A DNA stretch of 64,000 nucleotides from Ferrimonas gelatinilytica (GTDB taxonomy: Bacteria > Pseudomonadota > Gammaproteobacteria > Enterobacterales > Shewanellaceae), in NCBI RefSeq assembly GCF_039544205.1, contig NZ_BAABLF010000029.1, positions 1 to 64,000 on the forward strand, given 5' to 3'. Of this stretch, positions 25,336 to 35,205 are shown piece by piece. The notes under the pieces were generated by a model. It saw only the letters and a list, made by a program, of their open reading frames with translations, was not told the origin of the DNA and did not search any database. A program made the position numbers and the translations under genes. The first letter of the stretch is position 1; every line of letters starts with the position of its first letter.

Positions 25336-26711
25336 TATGTGCTTTCCCAAAATCGTTCACGCAGCGCGGACACTATCTGCTCCATGCGGGCACTGCGTGA
25401 ACCTTTAATCAGAACGGTGAGCGGAGCATCGGTCTGCGACACCAAGGACTCCAGACGGGCAATCAGTTCCCCATGCCCAGAAAAATGTTCGGCACCGGCA
25501 AAGGTTTCGGTGGCGAAGGCGCTTAATGTACCCACTGTGAGTAAGTAATCAATCCCTTTCTCGGCAGCGTACTCCCCCACCAGCCGATGATGCGACTCAG
25601 CATCTTCCCCCAGTTCCCCCATGTCACCAAACACCAGCAAGGTCTGTCCCGCCTGCTCCGACAGCAGGTCCAGTGCTGCCTTGGTAGAAGCGAGATTCGC
25701 GTTGTAGCTGTCATCCACCACCGTCAAGGTGGCACTAAGGCGATAAAACTGGGTCCGGCCGGGCACCTGGGGCGTCGCCCGCAACCCTTCGGCGATAAGG
25801 TCCAGGCTGAGATCCGCCGCCGATGCCAGCGCTGCTGCGGCCAGGGCATTGTCCACCTGGTGGCGGCCGGGTACCGGCAGTTGCACCGGGACCGAGGCCT
25901 CGCCACGATGCAGCAGGAAGTGATAGCTCCCACTGAGGGGATCCCGGGTGACGTTATCGGCCCAGATATCCGCCACCTGACGACTGGAAAAGCGGATCAC
26001 GTCACGCTCTGCCACCGTCGCCAGCACCTTTTCGCAATGATCATCATCCAGGTTAACCACCGCCTTGCCGTCGTCAGCCAGGTACTCAAAAATCTCACAC
26101 TTCGCCTTGGCGACGCCCTCGATGCCCCCGAATCCCTCCAGGTGAGCCGGCTGGATGTTGTTGATCATCGCCACATCCGGCTGCACCAGTGAACTGGTGT
26201 AACGGATCTCACCCTGATGATTGGCCCCCATCTCGATCACCGCATACCGATGAGCGGGCGTCAGCTCAAGTAGAGTCAGAGGCACACCGATGGTGTTATT
26301 GAGATTACCCCGGGTAGCCAGGGTCTCACCGGCCAGGGCGAAGATGGATGCGGTCATCTCCTTCACCGAGGTTTTGCCCACGGAACCGGTGAGTGCCACG
26401 CAGTAGGGGTTCACCTGCTGACGCCAATAGGCCCCCAGCTGCCCCAGCGCCAGTAGGGTGTCCTGCACCCGCAGTTGGGGCAGGGTGCTCTCCACCGGGC
26501 GGCTCACCAGCAGGGCCGAAGCTCCGGCCTGCTCAGCCTGTGCGATGAAGTCATGGCCATCGAAGCGCTCCCCGACCAGGGCGACAAACAGGGCCCCCTC
26601 TCCGAGGGTTCGGGTATCGGTACTGACCCGTTCTATCTGGCATCTGGCCTTATCCGGCACCACTTGTGCGCCAACGACTTCAGCCAGTTGCGGCAACGAA
26701 ACTCGCATCAT
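25335..26711 (-). CDS. murF: UDP-MurNAc-tripeptide--D-Ala-D-Ala ligase
   Basis: MurF adds the D-Ala-D-Ala dipeptide to complete the pentapeptide precursor. The 458-residue product has the ATP loop LTGSVGKTSVKEM, NNTIGVPLTLL, VIEMGANHQGEI and the DDSYNANLAST segment of the C-terminal domain. The start overlaps the murE stop as TGATG. Confidence 0.97.
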   Translation of the reverse strand: MMRVSLPQLAEVVGAQVVPDKARCQIERVSTDTRTLGEGALFVALVGERFDGHDFIAQAEQAGASALLVSRPVESTLPQLRVQDTLLALGQLGAYWRQQVNPYCVALTGSVGKTSVKEMTASIFALAGETLATRGNLNNTIGVPLTLLELTPAHRYAVIEMGANHQGEIRYTSSLVQPDVAMINNIQPAHLEGFGGIEGVAKAKCEIFEYLADDGKAVVNLDDDHCEKVLATVAERDVIRFSSRQVADIWADNVTRDPLSGSYHFLLHRGEASVPVQLPVPGRHQVDNALAAAALASAADLSLDLIAEGLRATPQVPGRTQFYRLSATLTVVDDSYNANLASTKAALDLLSEQAGQTLLVFGDMGELGEDAESHHRLVGEYAAEKGIDYLLTVGTLSAFATETFAGAEHFSGHGELIARLESLVSQTDAPLTVLIKGSRSARMEQIVSALRERFWEST

Positions 26712-28228
26712 CAGAACCTCTCCATCGATTTGCTGCCGTCCACCCCATCCGGAGCTTGCGCCAGGGAGCGGGCCAAAGCCCGCTCGTCGTAACTGAGCCG
26801 CTCACCGGCCAGCAGTTGGTAATCTTCGTGCCCCTTGCCAGCCAGCAGGATCAGGTCCTCAGGCCTCGCCTGCGTAAAGGCGAAACGCACCGCTTCGGCC
26901 CGCTCGGCGATGACTGTCGCCGCCCCTGGCCGCTTCAGCCCCGGCATCATGTCGGCAACGATATCTTCAAACCTTTCACTGCGGGGGTTATCCGCGGTGA
27001 TCACCAGGCGATCGGCATAGTGCTCCGCACTCTGCGCCATGATGGGACGTTTGCCCCGGTCCCGCTCACCGCCGCAGCCGAACACGCACCACAACTGCCC
27101 CTCGCAGTGCTGCCGTAATGCCTGCAACGCTTGCTCAAGCGCGTCCGGGGTGTGGGCGTAATCTACCACCAGGCCAGGCCCGGTATCGGGGTGAAAGCAC
27201 TCCATGCGCCCTGGCGCCGGGGCGAGTTTTGGCACCACCGCCAGCAGCTCCGCCAGCGGATAGCCCTGCAACAGAAGGGCACCGAGGGCCGCCAGCAGGT
27301 TGGCGAGATTGAACTTGCCCAGCAAGGGGCTGTGCAGTTCTCCCTGACCAAAACTGGAGTCGAGCCGGGCCCGAACGCCATCAGACTGGTAGCGGATATC
27401 ACTCAGCTGCAGACGGTCACCCTCACAATGGGCGCCATCCACGCTGTAACCCAGCACCCTAAGTCGCCCCTGCAGTTCCGAGTACCAGCGGATACCGTAC
27501 TCGTCATCGAGGTTGAGCACCGCCGCATTGAGGCTGCGCATCTCGAACAGGGCGCGCTTCGCCTCGGCGTAGCTTTGCATGTCGCCGTGGTAGTCGAGGT
27601 GATCCCGGCTCAGGTTGGTAAACACCCCCAAGGCAATGGGCAGCGCAGCCACCCGCTGCTGGCTCAAGCCATGGCTTGAGATCTCCATCGCCACCGTACC
27701 GGCGCCCTGCTTCGCCATGTCGGCGATGCTGCGGGCCACGGTGACGGCATCGGAAGTGGTGTTCACCGAGGGGCTCGTCGCGCCCCATAAGCCGTTCCCC
27801 ACGGTTCCCATCACACCAGTGCGCTGGCCCAACGCAGTCAGTAACTGGGCGATCAACTGGGTCACCGTAGTCTTACCGTTGGTGCCGGTCACCCCGATCA
27901 GCCTGGGCAATCCGGCGTCCGGATAGGCGCGCAGCGCCAGGGCTGAGAGGCGAGCATTCAGTCCTTTGAGGCCGATGACGGGCACCGCTTGCCCCTCGGG
28001 CCCGATCCTGTCCGCAAGGCGGGCATCATGCTCCGCCTCGCACAGCACCGCGACCGCCCCCTGGGCCACGGCGCTATCGATAAAGCGGCGGCCATCCTGT
28101 TGATGGCCGACCACCGCACAAAAAAGGTCCCCCGGCGTCACGTCCCGGCTGTCCAATGCCAGATGATGAAACCGGATCCGGGTTTCTGCTGCGACCCAGA
28201 GGGCCAGGATCTCATCGAGTGACTTCAT
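26711..28228 (-). CDS. murE: UDP-MurNAc-dipeptide--meso-diaminopimelate ligase
   Basis: MurE adds the third residue of the stem peptide. The 505-residue ligase has the ATP loop VTGTNGKTTVTQL, MEISSHGL, NLSRDHLDYHG, and the specificity motif DNPR in ITADNPRSE, which marks meso-diaminopimelate rather than lysine. The C terminus contains LLAGKGHEDYQ. Its start overlaps the end of ftsI by 17 nt. Confidence 0.98.
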   Translation of the reverse strand: MKSLDEILALWVAAETRIRFHHLALDSRDVTPGDLFCAVVGHQQDGRRFIDSAVAQGAVAVLCEAEHDARLADRIGPEGQAVPVIGLKGLNARLSALALRAYPDAGLPRLIGVTGTNGKTTVTQLIAQLLTALGQRTGVMGTVGNGLWGATSPSVNTTSDAVTVARSIADMAKQGAGTVAMEISSHGLSQQRVAALPIALGVFTNLSRDHLDYHGDMQSYAEAKRALFEMRSLNAAVLNLDDEYGIRWYSELQGRLRVLGYSVDGAHCEGDRLQLSDIRYQSDGVRARLDSSFGQGELHSPLLGKFNLANLLAALGALLLQGYPLAELLAVVPKLAPAPGRMECFHPDTGPGLVVDYAHTPDALEQALQALRQHCEGQLWCVFGCGGERDRGKRPIMAQSAEHYADRLVITADNPRSERFEDIVADMMPGLKRPGAATVIAERAEAVRFAFTQARPEDLILLAGKGHEDYQLLAGERLSYDERALARSLAQAPDGVDGSKSMERF

Positions 28229-29963
28229 CGCCGCCCCCTCTACGTTCCACTGCCGCCAACCTTCCCGATGCCGGGTTCAGTTGCGGCTCAACATTCAATA
28301 ATTGCAGCGCGCCAGCCATCACTTCGGCAAACACCGGAGCAGCGACGGTCCCGCCATAGTAACTGTCACCCTGAGGCTCATTGATCACCACCGCCATTGC
28401 CAGGCGAGGGTTATGGGCCGGCGCCAGGCCGCCGAAGAGCGTCACGTAATCTTCACCATACCCACCGGCGACCGCTTTTCGGCTGGTGCCGGTTTTGCCA
28501 GCCACACGGTAACCATCGATGGCGGCGCGACGGGCTGTTCCTCCGGGCTCCGTCACCCGGGTCAGCATATCCACGACTTGGTGAGCCACCTGTTCCGACA
28601 ACACCCGTTCCCCCTCCGGCACCACCCGCTGCTTGAGGATGGAAGCGGGACGGGCGATGCCGCCGGCTCCCAGCACCGCGTAGATCCGAGCCAGCTGCAA
28701 CGGTGTGGCGGTGAGGCCGTAGCCAAAGGAGAGGGTGGCTCGCTCATGTTCAGACCAGCGATGGCGCTTAGGCACATTTCCCGTCGCCTCGCCATCAAGA
28801 TTGACCCCGCTGTAGGTCCCCAGACCGAAATCGGCATAGAAGGCGAGCAGCTCCTCCACATCCATCTGCAGGGCCAGCTTGGTCATGCCGATGTTGGAAG
28901 ACTTGACCAGCAGGGTGCCCACATCTTGCTTACCGTGATTGCGCCCATCCCGCACCAGACCACCGCTGACCCGCATCCAACCGGGGCTGGTATCCAGGAT
29001 GTCATCGTGCCGCACCAGTCCCTTTTCAAGGGCCGCCGCCACCACCAGGGGCTTCACCACGGAGCCTGGCTCATAGGCATCGGTCATGGCACGGTTACGC
29101 ATCTGGTAGGGTTGAATGTCGCTGCGCTGGTTGGGGTTAAAGCTGGGTGTATTGGCCATAGCGAGGATTTCGCCGGTGGGCACATCAATGATCACCAGGG
29201 AGCCGGAGGTGGCCATATGCAGCGCCGTGGCCTTTTTCAACGCCTTGTAGGCCAGGGTCTGCAGGCGCATGTCGAGACTGAGCACCAGATCATTGGGGTG
29301 TTCCCCCTCCTCCAGAACCGACAGGGTCTCCACCACTTCGCCACGCCGAGCGCGACGGATCTGTGTCTTGGTGGGCGAACCGGTCAGCCAGTCATCGAAG
29401 TTGCGCTCCAGCCCCTCGATACCCCGATCATCGATATTGGTCAGCCCTATCAGCTGGCCGGTGATCTCTCCCGCCGGGTAGTATCGGCGGGACTCCGGCT
29501 TCAGGGCGATGCCGGGGATCTTGAGTTCGCGGATGTAATCCGCCACCGCCGGTGTCACCTGGCGCTTGAGATAGAGGAAACGGCCTCGATTGTCCCGTAC
29601 CCGTCGGACCAAGGTGTCCGGGTCCAGCTCCAATACGTCTGCCAGTGCCCGCCAGCGCCGTAGATCAGAAAAGCCGTTGCCATCGCGCACCATCTTGGGG
29701 TCCGCAAAGGCCGCCATCACCGGAACGCTTACCGCCAGCATTTCACCGTGACGGTCAGTAATCATGCCCCGTTGCACCTCGCTGGTGGTGGTGCGCAGGG
29801 TACGCAGATCGCTCTCGTATCGCAGACGCTCCGGCTCGACCACCTGGATCCAGGCCGCGCGGGCGCCGATCCCACCGAACACGGTCAGGATCACCGCATA
29901 TACCAGCTGCAAGCGCCAGCGAAACGGCGTCGGTTTGAGTTTCTGCTTGGCCTGACGACTCAT
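28212..29963 (-). CDS. ftsI: Septal peptidoglycan transpeptidase FtsI (PBP3)
   Basis: FtsI cross-links septal peptidoglycan and partners with FtsW. The 583-residue protein has a short cytoplasmic tail, one membrane helix (~18-38), a pedestal domain with RGMITDRHGE, and a transpeptidase domain with all three active-site motifs: S-V-V-K in YEPGSVVKP, SSN in KSSNIGMTK and KTG in AGKTGTSRK. ATGA overlap with ftsL. Confidence 0.98.
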   Translation of the reverse strand: MSRQAKQKLKPTPFRWRLQLVYAVILTVFGGIGARAAWIQVVEPERLRYESDLRTLRTTTSEVQRGMITDRHGEMLAVSVPVMAAFADPKMVRDGNGFSDLRRWRALADVLELDPDTLVRRVRDNRGRFLYLKRQVTPAVADYIRELKIPGIALKPESRRYYPAGEITGQLIGLTNIDDRGIEGLERNFDDWLTGSPTKTQIRRARRGEVVETLSVLEEGEHPNDLVLSLDMRLQTLAYKALKKATALHMATSGSLVIIDVPTGEILAMANTPSFNPNQRSDIQPYQMRNRAMTDAYEPGSVVKPLVVAAALEKGLVRHDDILDTSPGWMRVSGGLVRDGRNHGKQDVGTLLVKSSNIGMTKLALQMDVEELLAFYADFGLGTYSGVNLDGEATGNVPKRHRWSEHERATLSFGYGLTATPLQLARIYAVLGAGGIARPASILKQRVVPEGERVLSEQVAHQVVDMLTRVTEPGGTARRAAIDGYRVAGKTGTSRKAVAGGYGEDYVTLFGGLAPAHNPRLAMAVVINEPQGDSYYGGTVAAPVFAEVMAGALQLLNVEPQLNPASGRLAAVERRGGGDEVTR

Positions 29964-30268
29964 GGCAACCTCACCACCACCTCTTTACCCGGGCTGGGTC
30001 GATGCATCTGCAGCTGTTTGCGCGCGACCGTATCGATACGGCTGTGCTCCGCCAGCGTCTGCTCCTCCAGCAGCAGATGGCGCCACTGCACATCCAGCAG
30101 ATCCCGCTGCTGCAGCAACGTATTCCACTGCGCAGTCAGGCGCCGGGACTCCTGCGCCGACCACACGACCGCCAGCGCGCTAAGCAACACCAGCAACGCC
30201 AAAGCCAGCAGGCCCTTGTGGTGCCAGAGGTCGTCCAGGATCAGTCGGGCAAGATTCGGGGTTGCCAT
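29960..30268 (-). CDS. ftsL: Divisome protein FtsL
   Basis: FtsL is a small bitopic protein that with FtsB and FtsQ activates FtsWI. The 102 residues comprise a basic N terminus, one membrane helix (~21-40) and a periplasmic coiled coil with LTAQWNTLLQQRDLLDVQWRHLL. The start MATPNLARL lies 4 nt after the rsmH stop; the longer frame into rsmH is rejected. Sequence identity in this family is low, so position is part of the evidence. Confidence 0.93.
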   Translation of the reverse strand: MATPNLARLILDDLWHHKGLLALALLVLLSALAVVWSAQESRRLTAQWNTLLQQRDLLDVQWRHLLLEEQTLAEHSRIDTVARKQLQMHRPSPGKEVVVRLP

Positions 30269-30272
30269 GGCG

Positions 30273-31220
30273 TTAGCGTTTCTCCGCCACCCGCAGCACG
30301 GAACTGCGGGCCCGGGTGTTATCCCCCACCTCACTGTCACTGGGTTTGAGCGCCTTGCCCACCAGTGTCAGCACCTTGGACTTGTCGAGCTCCGCCTGGG
30401 TCAGCGGTAGGCCTCGGGGCGCATCCGCCCCCTGGCTCTGTTTGCGCATGAAGCGCTTCACCAGGCGGTCTTCCAACGAATGGAAGCTGATCACCGACAG
30501 GCGACCGCCGGATGCCAGCACCGATACCGCCCCTTTGAGGGCAGATTCGATCTCCTCCAATTCACTGTTGATGTAGATGCGGATCGCCTGGAAGCTGCGG
30601 GTGGCCGGGTGCTTGCCCTGATCCCGCTTGTGCGCCGGCGTCATCGTCTCAATCAGTTTGGCCAGGTGACTGGTGCGCTCCATCGGCAGTCCCTCGGCCA
30701 GGTGCTCCTTGATCTTTCGGGCGATGGGTCGTGAAAACTTCTCCTCGCCGAAGGTTTTGAGTACCCAGGCAATGTCATTGGCCTCTGCCCGGGCCAACCA
30801 CTGGGCTGCGGTCTCCCCCCGGCTATTATCCATCCTCATATCCAGGGGACCGTCACGCAGGAAGCTGAATCCCCGCTCGGCATCATCGAGCTGAGGAGAG
30901 GAGACCCCAAGATCCAGCAGTACGCCGTCGATCTTTCCAGTCAGCCCCAGCTGCTCAACGTATTCCGCCAGGCCAGAAAAGGGGCCATGGATGATGGAGA
31001 AGCGCGGATCCTCGCTGGCGAGGCGTTCCCCCACCGCGATCGCCTGGGGATCCCGGTCGATACCGATCAGGCGCCCTTGGGGCCCCAGTTGAGAGAGAAT
31101 ATGGCGCGAATGGCCGCCACGGCCAAAGGTGCCATCGATGTAGATCCCGTCCGGTTTCAGGTTGAGGCCGTTAACGGCCTCCTCCAGCAGAACGGTGATG
31201 TGTTTGTATGACTCTGTCAT
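30273..31220 (-). CDS. rsmH: 16S rRNA m4C1402 methyltransferase RsmH (MraW)
   Basis: RsmH N4-methylates C1402 in the decoding centre of 16S rRNA. The 315-residue protein begins HITVLLEEAV, has the SAM-binding YIDGTFGRGGHSRHIL, the DGVLLDLGVSSPQLDD motif, GFSFLRDGPLDMRMD, and ends SSVLRVAEK. The start overlaps the mraZ stop as TGATG. RsmI, which 2'-O-methylates the same nucleotide, is encoded about 1.2 kb upstream. Confidence 0.97.
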   Translation of the reverse strand: MTESYKHITVLLEEAVNGLNLKPDGIYIDGTFGRGGHSRHILSQLGPQGRLIGIDRDPQAIAVGERLASEDPRFSIIHGPFSGLAEYVEQLGLTGKIDGVLLDLGVSSPQLDDAERGFSFLRDGPLDMRMDNSRGETAAQWLARAEANDIAWVLKTFGEEKFSRPIARKIKEHLAEGLPMERTSHLAKLIETMTPAHKRDQGKHPATRSFQAIRIYINSELEEIESALKGAVSVLASGGRLSVISFHSLEDRLVKRFMRKQSQGADAPRGLPLTQAELDKSKVLTLVGKALKPSDSEVGDNTRARSSVLRVAEKR

Positions 31221-31678
31221 CAGAGAGAAAAGTCCTGTAACCGGGGATGATTGAGAATCTCTTCGGAGCCCACCGCCTGGTGGGACTCGGCGATCTGGCT
31301 CTGCCAAAGGGTATCAGACCAGATCTCGAACTTGTTGAGCTGCCCCACCAGCATCAGCGGTTTTTCCAGTTGGGCGTAGTCTCGCAGTGGTGCCGACAGC
31401 AACAGGCGGCCGGCCTTGTCGATCTCCACCTCGGTGGCATAGCCCAGCAGCAGGCGCTTGAAGGCACGCTCGGTAGGCAGTGTATCGGAGAGCTGCAGAA
31501 GCTTTTGTTCGACGCGCTCCCACTCAGGGAGGGGATAGAGCAGCAGGCAGGGGGAAGCCAGATCGACGGTGCACACCATCTGTCCATCACATTGCGCGCG
31601 CAACATCTCGCGATACCGGGTCGGTACCGTCAAGCGTCCTTTGTTGTCGAGCGCGATGGCATTGGCACCACGGAACAT
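31220..31678 (-). CDS. mraZ: MraZ, transcriptional regulator of the dcw cluster
   Basis: MraZ is a ring-forming DNA-binding repressor related to AbrB-type SpoVT folds. The 152 residues (same as E. coli) contain two MraZ domains, with ALDNKGRLTVPTRYRE and EVEIDKAGRLLLSAPLRDYA as the paired signatures. ATG 31678 gives the normal MFRGANAI start. It is the first gene of the dcw transcript, and its own binding repeats lie directly upstream. Confidence 0.97.
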   Translation of the reverse strand: MFRGANAIALDNKGRLTVPTRYREMLRAQCDGQMVCTVDLASPCLLLYPLPEWERVEQKLLQLSDTLPTERAFKRLLLGYATEVEIDKAGRLLLSAPLRDYAQLEKPLMLVGQLNKFEIWSDTLWQSQIAESHQAVGSEEILNHPRLQDFSL

Positions 31679-31699
31679 AAATTGCGTCTTCCCTGTCCT

Positions 31700-31739
31700 A
31701 TTGATCCATTTTGATCCACATATATCCACTTTTTCCCAC
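31700..31739 (-). promoter_or_regulatory. MraZ operator: four 10-bp direct repeats
   Basis: On the minus strand four decamers follow without gaps: GTGGGAAAAA, GTGGATATAT, GTGGATCAAA and ATGGATCAAT. MraZ is known to bind (G)TGGGN5-type direct repeats of 10-bp period upstream of mraZ, usually three. The array lies between the promoter start point and the mraZ start codon, so bound MraZ would block early transcription. Confidence 0.85.
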
Positions 31740-31747
31740 AACGATTC

Positions 31748-31777
31748 AGTGTATGGACAGGGTGCAAATATTGTCAA
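31748..31777 (-). promoter_or_regulatory. Sigma-70 promoter of the dcw cluster
   Basis: A perfect TTGACA (-35) is followed by an 18-bp spacer and TACACT (-10) on the minus strand. Transcription would begin just before the MraZ repeats. This is the only strong promoter seen ahead of the minus-strand run mraZ to ftsZ. Confidence 0.75.
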
Positions 31778-31857
31778 GCCAGCGGGCCCGCTACCGAAGC
31801 GGGTTCACGACGAATTTGCCATGCCAAAGATCGGCCGTAGAAGTGGGGTTCAGAGTT

Positions 31858-31893
31858 AAAAAACAAAGACCCGATCCTGGGATCGGGTCTTTG
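31858..31893 (-). terminator. Rho-independent terminator of rnpB
   Basis: CAAAGACCCGATCC (31864-31877) pairs with GGATCGGGTCTTTG (31880-31893) around a 2-nt centre; on the minus strand six T residues follow. It lies 12 bp beyond the RNase P RNA 3' end. Confidence 0.92.
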
Positions 31894-31905
31894 TCATCAA
31901 TGAGG

Positions 31906-32305
<400 letters not shown>

Positions 32306-32315
32306 AAGGCCGCGG

Positions 32316-32344
32316 AGTATAACCGCTGTGGCGCCCCTGCTCCA
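32316..32344 (-). promoter_or_regulatory. Promoter of rnpB
   Basis: TATACT (complement of 32316-32321) with a 17-bp spacer and a weak TGGAGC -35 lies about 10 bp before the inferred RNA 5' end. The -10 is strong; the -35 matches only three bases. Confidence 0.6.
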
Positions 32345-32407
32345 CCACCAAGGCATCATTTTGCGGCAACCACGGCGATTTTATTCCGTTCAGGTTTGAA
32401 TAAGCCC

Positions 32408-33274
32408 CTACCAGCCGGCCTCCAGGCCATACTTGTAAAGCGCGTTCTTCTTAACGTTGTGGATCTGGGCGGCCAGGGCAGCCGCCTTCTTCAATGGCAG
32501 TTCCTGGCACAACAGCTCCGTAGTGCGCAGGGCATCACTGGGCAAGGCGTCCGCCGGAGCCCGGTAGGGCCCCACCATCATCACCATCTCCCCGCGGGTC
32601 CGGTTCTCATCCTCCTCCAACCACGCCTTGAGCTCCGCCGCCGGCGCCCCATGGATAGTTTCGAAGCTCTTGGTCAGCTCCCTGGCCAGTACCACCGGTC
32701 GCTCGGCGCCCATGGCAACAATGAGGTCCGCCAAGGTATCCAGGACCCGCCGTGGAGACTCGTAGAAGATCAGTGTCCTCGGCTCCTCGGCCAGGCTCTG
32801 CAGCCGCTCCTGCCGGGCCTTGCTCTTGGCCGGTAGAAAGCCCTCGAAAGCGAAGCGGTCCGAGGGAAGGCCAGCGGCGCACAGCGCCGTTGTCGCGGCA
32901 CAGGCCCCGGGCAGGGGCACCACCTGGTGGCCCGCCTCGCGCACCTGGGTGACCAGGTGGTAGCCGGGATCAGAGATGAGTGGCGTACCCGCATCGGAGA
33001 TTAAAGCCACACTCTCACCCGCATCGAGGCGATGGATGATACTGGCGGCACGCTGGCGCTCGTTGTGGTCATGCAACGCCATTGTCTTGGTACTTATCCC
33101 GAAATGGCTCAACAACTTGCCGCTATGGCGGGTATCTTCACAGCAGATCAGGGCCACGGACTCCAGAACCTCGAGGGCACGCTGGGTAATATCGCCAAGG
33201 TTGCCGATGGGGGTCGGAACGATATAAAGCACGGCAGAAACGGAATCGGCAGGCATAACACGGGGTACCTTCAT
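32408..33274 (-). CDS. rsmI: 16S rRNA 2'-O-methyltransferase RsmI (C1402)
   Basis: RsmI 2'-O-methylates C1402 of 16S rRNA using SAM. The 288-residue tetrapyrrole-methylase-fold protein has YIVPTPIGNLGDITQRALE, CCEDTRHSGKLL, LISDAGTPLISDPGY and PLPGACAATTALCAAGLP. The first ATG (33274) gives the same N-terminal length as E. coli; ATG 33256 is an alternative. Divergent from lpoA across 83 bp, a conserved arrangement. Confidence 0.96.
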   Translation of the reverse strand: MKVPRVMPADSVSAVLYIVPTPIGNLGDITQRALEVLESVALICCEDTRHSGKLLSHFGISTKTMALHDHNERQRAASIIHRLDAGESVALISDAGTPLISDPGYHLVTQVREAGHQVVPLPGACAATTALCAAGLPSDRFAFEGFLPAKSKARQERLQSLAEEPRTLIFYESPRRVLDTLADLIVAMGAERPVVLARELTKSFETIHGAPAAELKAWLEEDENRTRGEMVMMVGPYRAPADALPSDALRTTELLCQELPLKKAAALAAQIHNVKKNALYKYGLEAGW

Positions 33275-33357
33275 AGTGGCGGGGAAGTGCGGCGATTGGT
33301 TTACGTCAACCGGGCGGTTAAACTATCCCACTTATTCTATCAGACGGGATTGAGCCG

Positions 33358-35202
33358 GTGAAAAGTCATTGTTTTAACTTGCTGTCGCACCCTGCGTGTC
33401 ACGGTGGCCGCCGAGGTGTTATCGCCCTACTGCTGCTGACGCTGGGAGGGTGTGCCAGCGCTCCGGACTCACCACCACCGGCTCGAAAACCCAGCATTAC
33501 CCTGGGCAGCGCCACCCAGTCCGCCGACGACTACCTGGCGCTGGCGGAAAGCAGCGAGGGGACGCAGCAGCTCAGCTACCTGCTTCTTGCCGCCCGGGAC
33601 CAACTTCAGCAGGGCCAGCTCGGCGCCGCCAGTAATCTGCTCGACGCCATTGAAGCGCGGCTACCCCAGCAAGGGGCGCTGCAGGCGGAGTATCGATTGC
33701 TGCGGGCTCGCTTGGCACTGGAGAGCGGTGCCCGAGACAGCGTCATGAGCTGGCTAAACTGGCCAGCAGGTTGGGCGCTCTCCCCCGCTCAATGGCGCGA
33801 CCGCTATGCCATTAGCATTCGCTACTCTCAGCAAAGTGGTGATCCCCTTGGGCAGGCACTGGGACATTATCAACTGGGCCGCTACCTGACCCCCGACCTG
33901 CTGTCACAGAACGACGACCGGATCTGGTCGCTGCTCTCCGGCCTGCCGGATGAGTCCCTGAAAGCGGCGATGGCCGCTACTCAGGAGGCGGAATGGCGAG
34001 CCTGGCTGGAGCTGGCCTGGCTGGCCCAGCATTACGGGGTACAACCGAACACCATGCTGTCCGAGCTGGCCCGGTGGCAATCCGCCCACCCCCGTCACCC
34101 CGCAGCGCGCAGACTGCCGGATGATCTGGAGCGGGCCCTCAATGTTCAGCCCTACCGCCCAAACACCGTGGCCGTGCTCCTTCCCTTGAGCGGCCAGTTT
34201 GCCAACCAGGCCAAAGCGATCCAGCAGGGGCTGCTGGCCAACCTGCTGGCACAACCTGAATCCCGCACCATGCGGTTTTATGACACGGAAACGATGCCGG
34301 TTGCCGATGCCTATCGTCTGGCTCTGGATGAAGGCGCCGAGTTCGTGATCGGGCCCCTGCTGCGCGGCAACGTCGATGCCTTACTGGAGGTATATGGGCA
34401 GGAGGTTCCCCTGTTGGCCCTCAACCAGGCCCCCAACGGCAACAGCGAGGAGCACCTGTTCTTCTTCTCGCTGGATCCGGAAACCGAGGCGCGTCAGGCC
34501 GCCGACCGGATGTGGCATGACGGCATCACCCACCCACTGATCCTGGCCTCGGGCAACACTACCGGGCAACGGATGGCGGAGCAGTTCCAGGCCCAGTGGC
34601 AGGCACACAGCGACGATCCGGTGGAGATCCACTATTTCCGCAATAACGACCAGATCCGTGGCACCGTGCAGTCCGCCCTCCACGTCGATGAAAGCGAGGC
34701 TCGCATCGCGAGTATCCGTAAGCTGTTTGGCAACACGACCCAGGCCGACTTCCGCTCCCGGCGGGACATTGATGGGCTGTACCTGGTCGCCAATGGGGAT
34801 GAAGTTCGTCTGCTCAAGCCCTTCGTGGATGCCAATATCGCCGTATTTGCCGACCCCCTCGCCCTCTATGGCAGCAGCCGGGCCCATGGCGAGCTGGCCA
34901 ACCAGCAGATCGCCGGTGAACTGGAGGGGCTGAGCCTCAGTGACATGCCCTGGTTGTTGAGCGACAATGCCCAACGCCAGCAGGCCGTCACCCTGTGGCC
35001 TGAGCGCTCGCTGGCGCTTCAACGCCTCTACGCGATGGGCTACGACAGTTGGGGCCTGATCGACCGCCTGGCCCAGATGCGGGTGTTCACCGGCTACCAG
35101 ATGCGAGGTCTCTCCGGCCAGTTCACCGTCGACAGCAAGGGCCAGTTGCTGCGCCAGCTGAGCTGGGGCAAGTATCGCCGGGGCGCCCTCCAGGGAGAGT
35201 GA
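33358..35202 (+). CDS. lpoA: Penicillin-binding protein activator LpoA (outer-membrane lipoprotein)
   Basis: LpoA reaches from the outer membrane to activate PBP1a. The 614-residue product starts with GTG, has a lipoprotein signal with lipobox L29-G-G-C32, a helical TPR-like N domain (~50-250) and a periplasmic-binding-protein-like C domain beginning NTVAVLLPLSGQFANQAKAIQQG. Family landmarks include FVIGPLLRGNVDALLE and ALYAMGYDSWGLIDRL-type motifs near the C terminus. No ATG alternative keeps the signal peptide. First gene of lpoA-yraN-diaA-dolP. Confidence 0.94.
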   Translation: MKSHCFNLLSHPACHGGRRGVIALLLLTLGGCASAPDSPPPARKPSITLGSATQSADDYLALAESSEGTQQLSYLLLAARDQLQQGQLGAASNLLDAIEARLPQQGALQAEYRLLRARLALESGARDSVMSWLNWPAGWALSPAQWRDRYAISIRYSQQSGDPLGQALGHYQLGRYLTPDLLSQNDDRIWSLLSGLPDESLKAAMAATQEAEWRAWLELAWLAQHYGVQPNTMLSELARWQSAHPRHPAARRLPDDLERALNVQPYRPNTVAVLLPLSGQFANQAKAIQQGLLANLLAQPESRTMRFYDTETMPVADAYRLALDEGAEFVIGPLLRGNVDALLEVYGQEVPLLALNQAPNGNSEEHLFFFSLDPETEARQAADRMWHDGITHPLILASGNTTGQRMAEQFQAQWQAHSDDPVEIHYFRNNDQIRGTVQSALHVDESEARIASIRKLFGNTTQADFRSRRDIDGLYLVANGDEVRLLKPFVDANIAVFADPLALYGSSRAHGELANQQIAGELEGLSLSDMPWLLSDNAQRQQAVTLWPERSLALQRLYAMGYDSWGLIDRLAQMRVFTGYQMRGLSGQFTVDSKGQLLRQLSWGKYRRGALQGE

Positions 35203-35205
35203 CGG

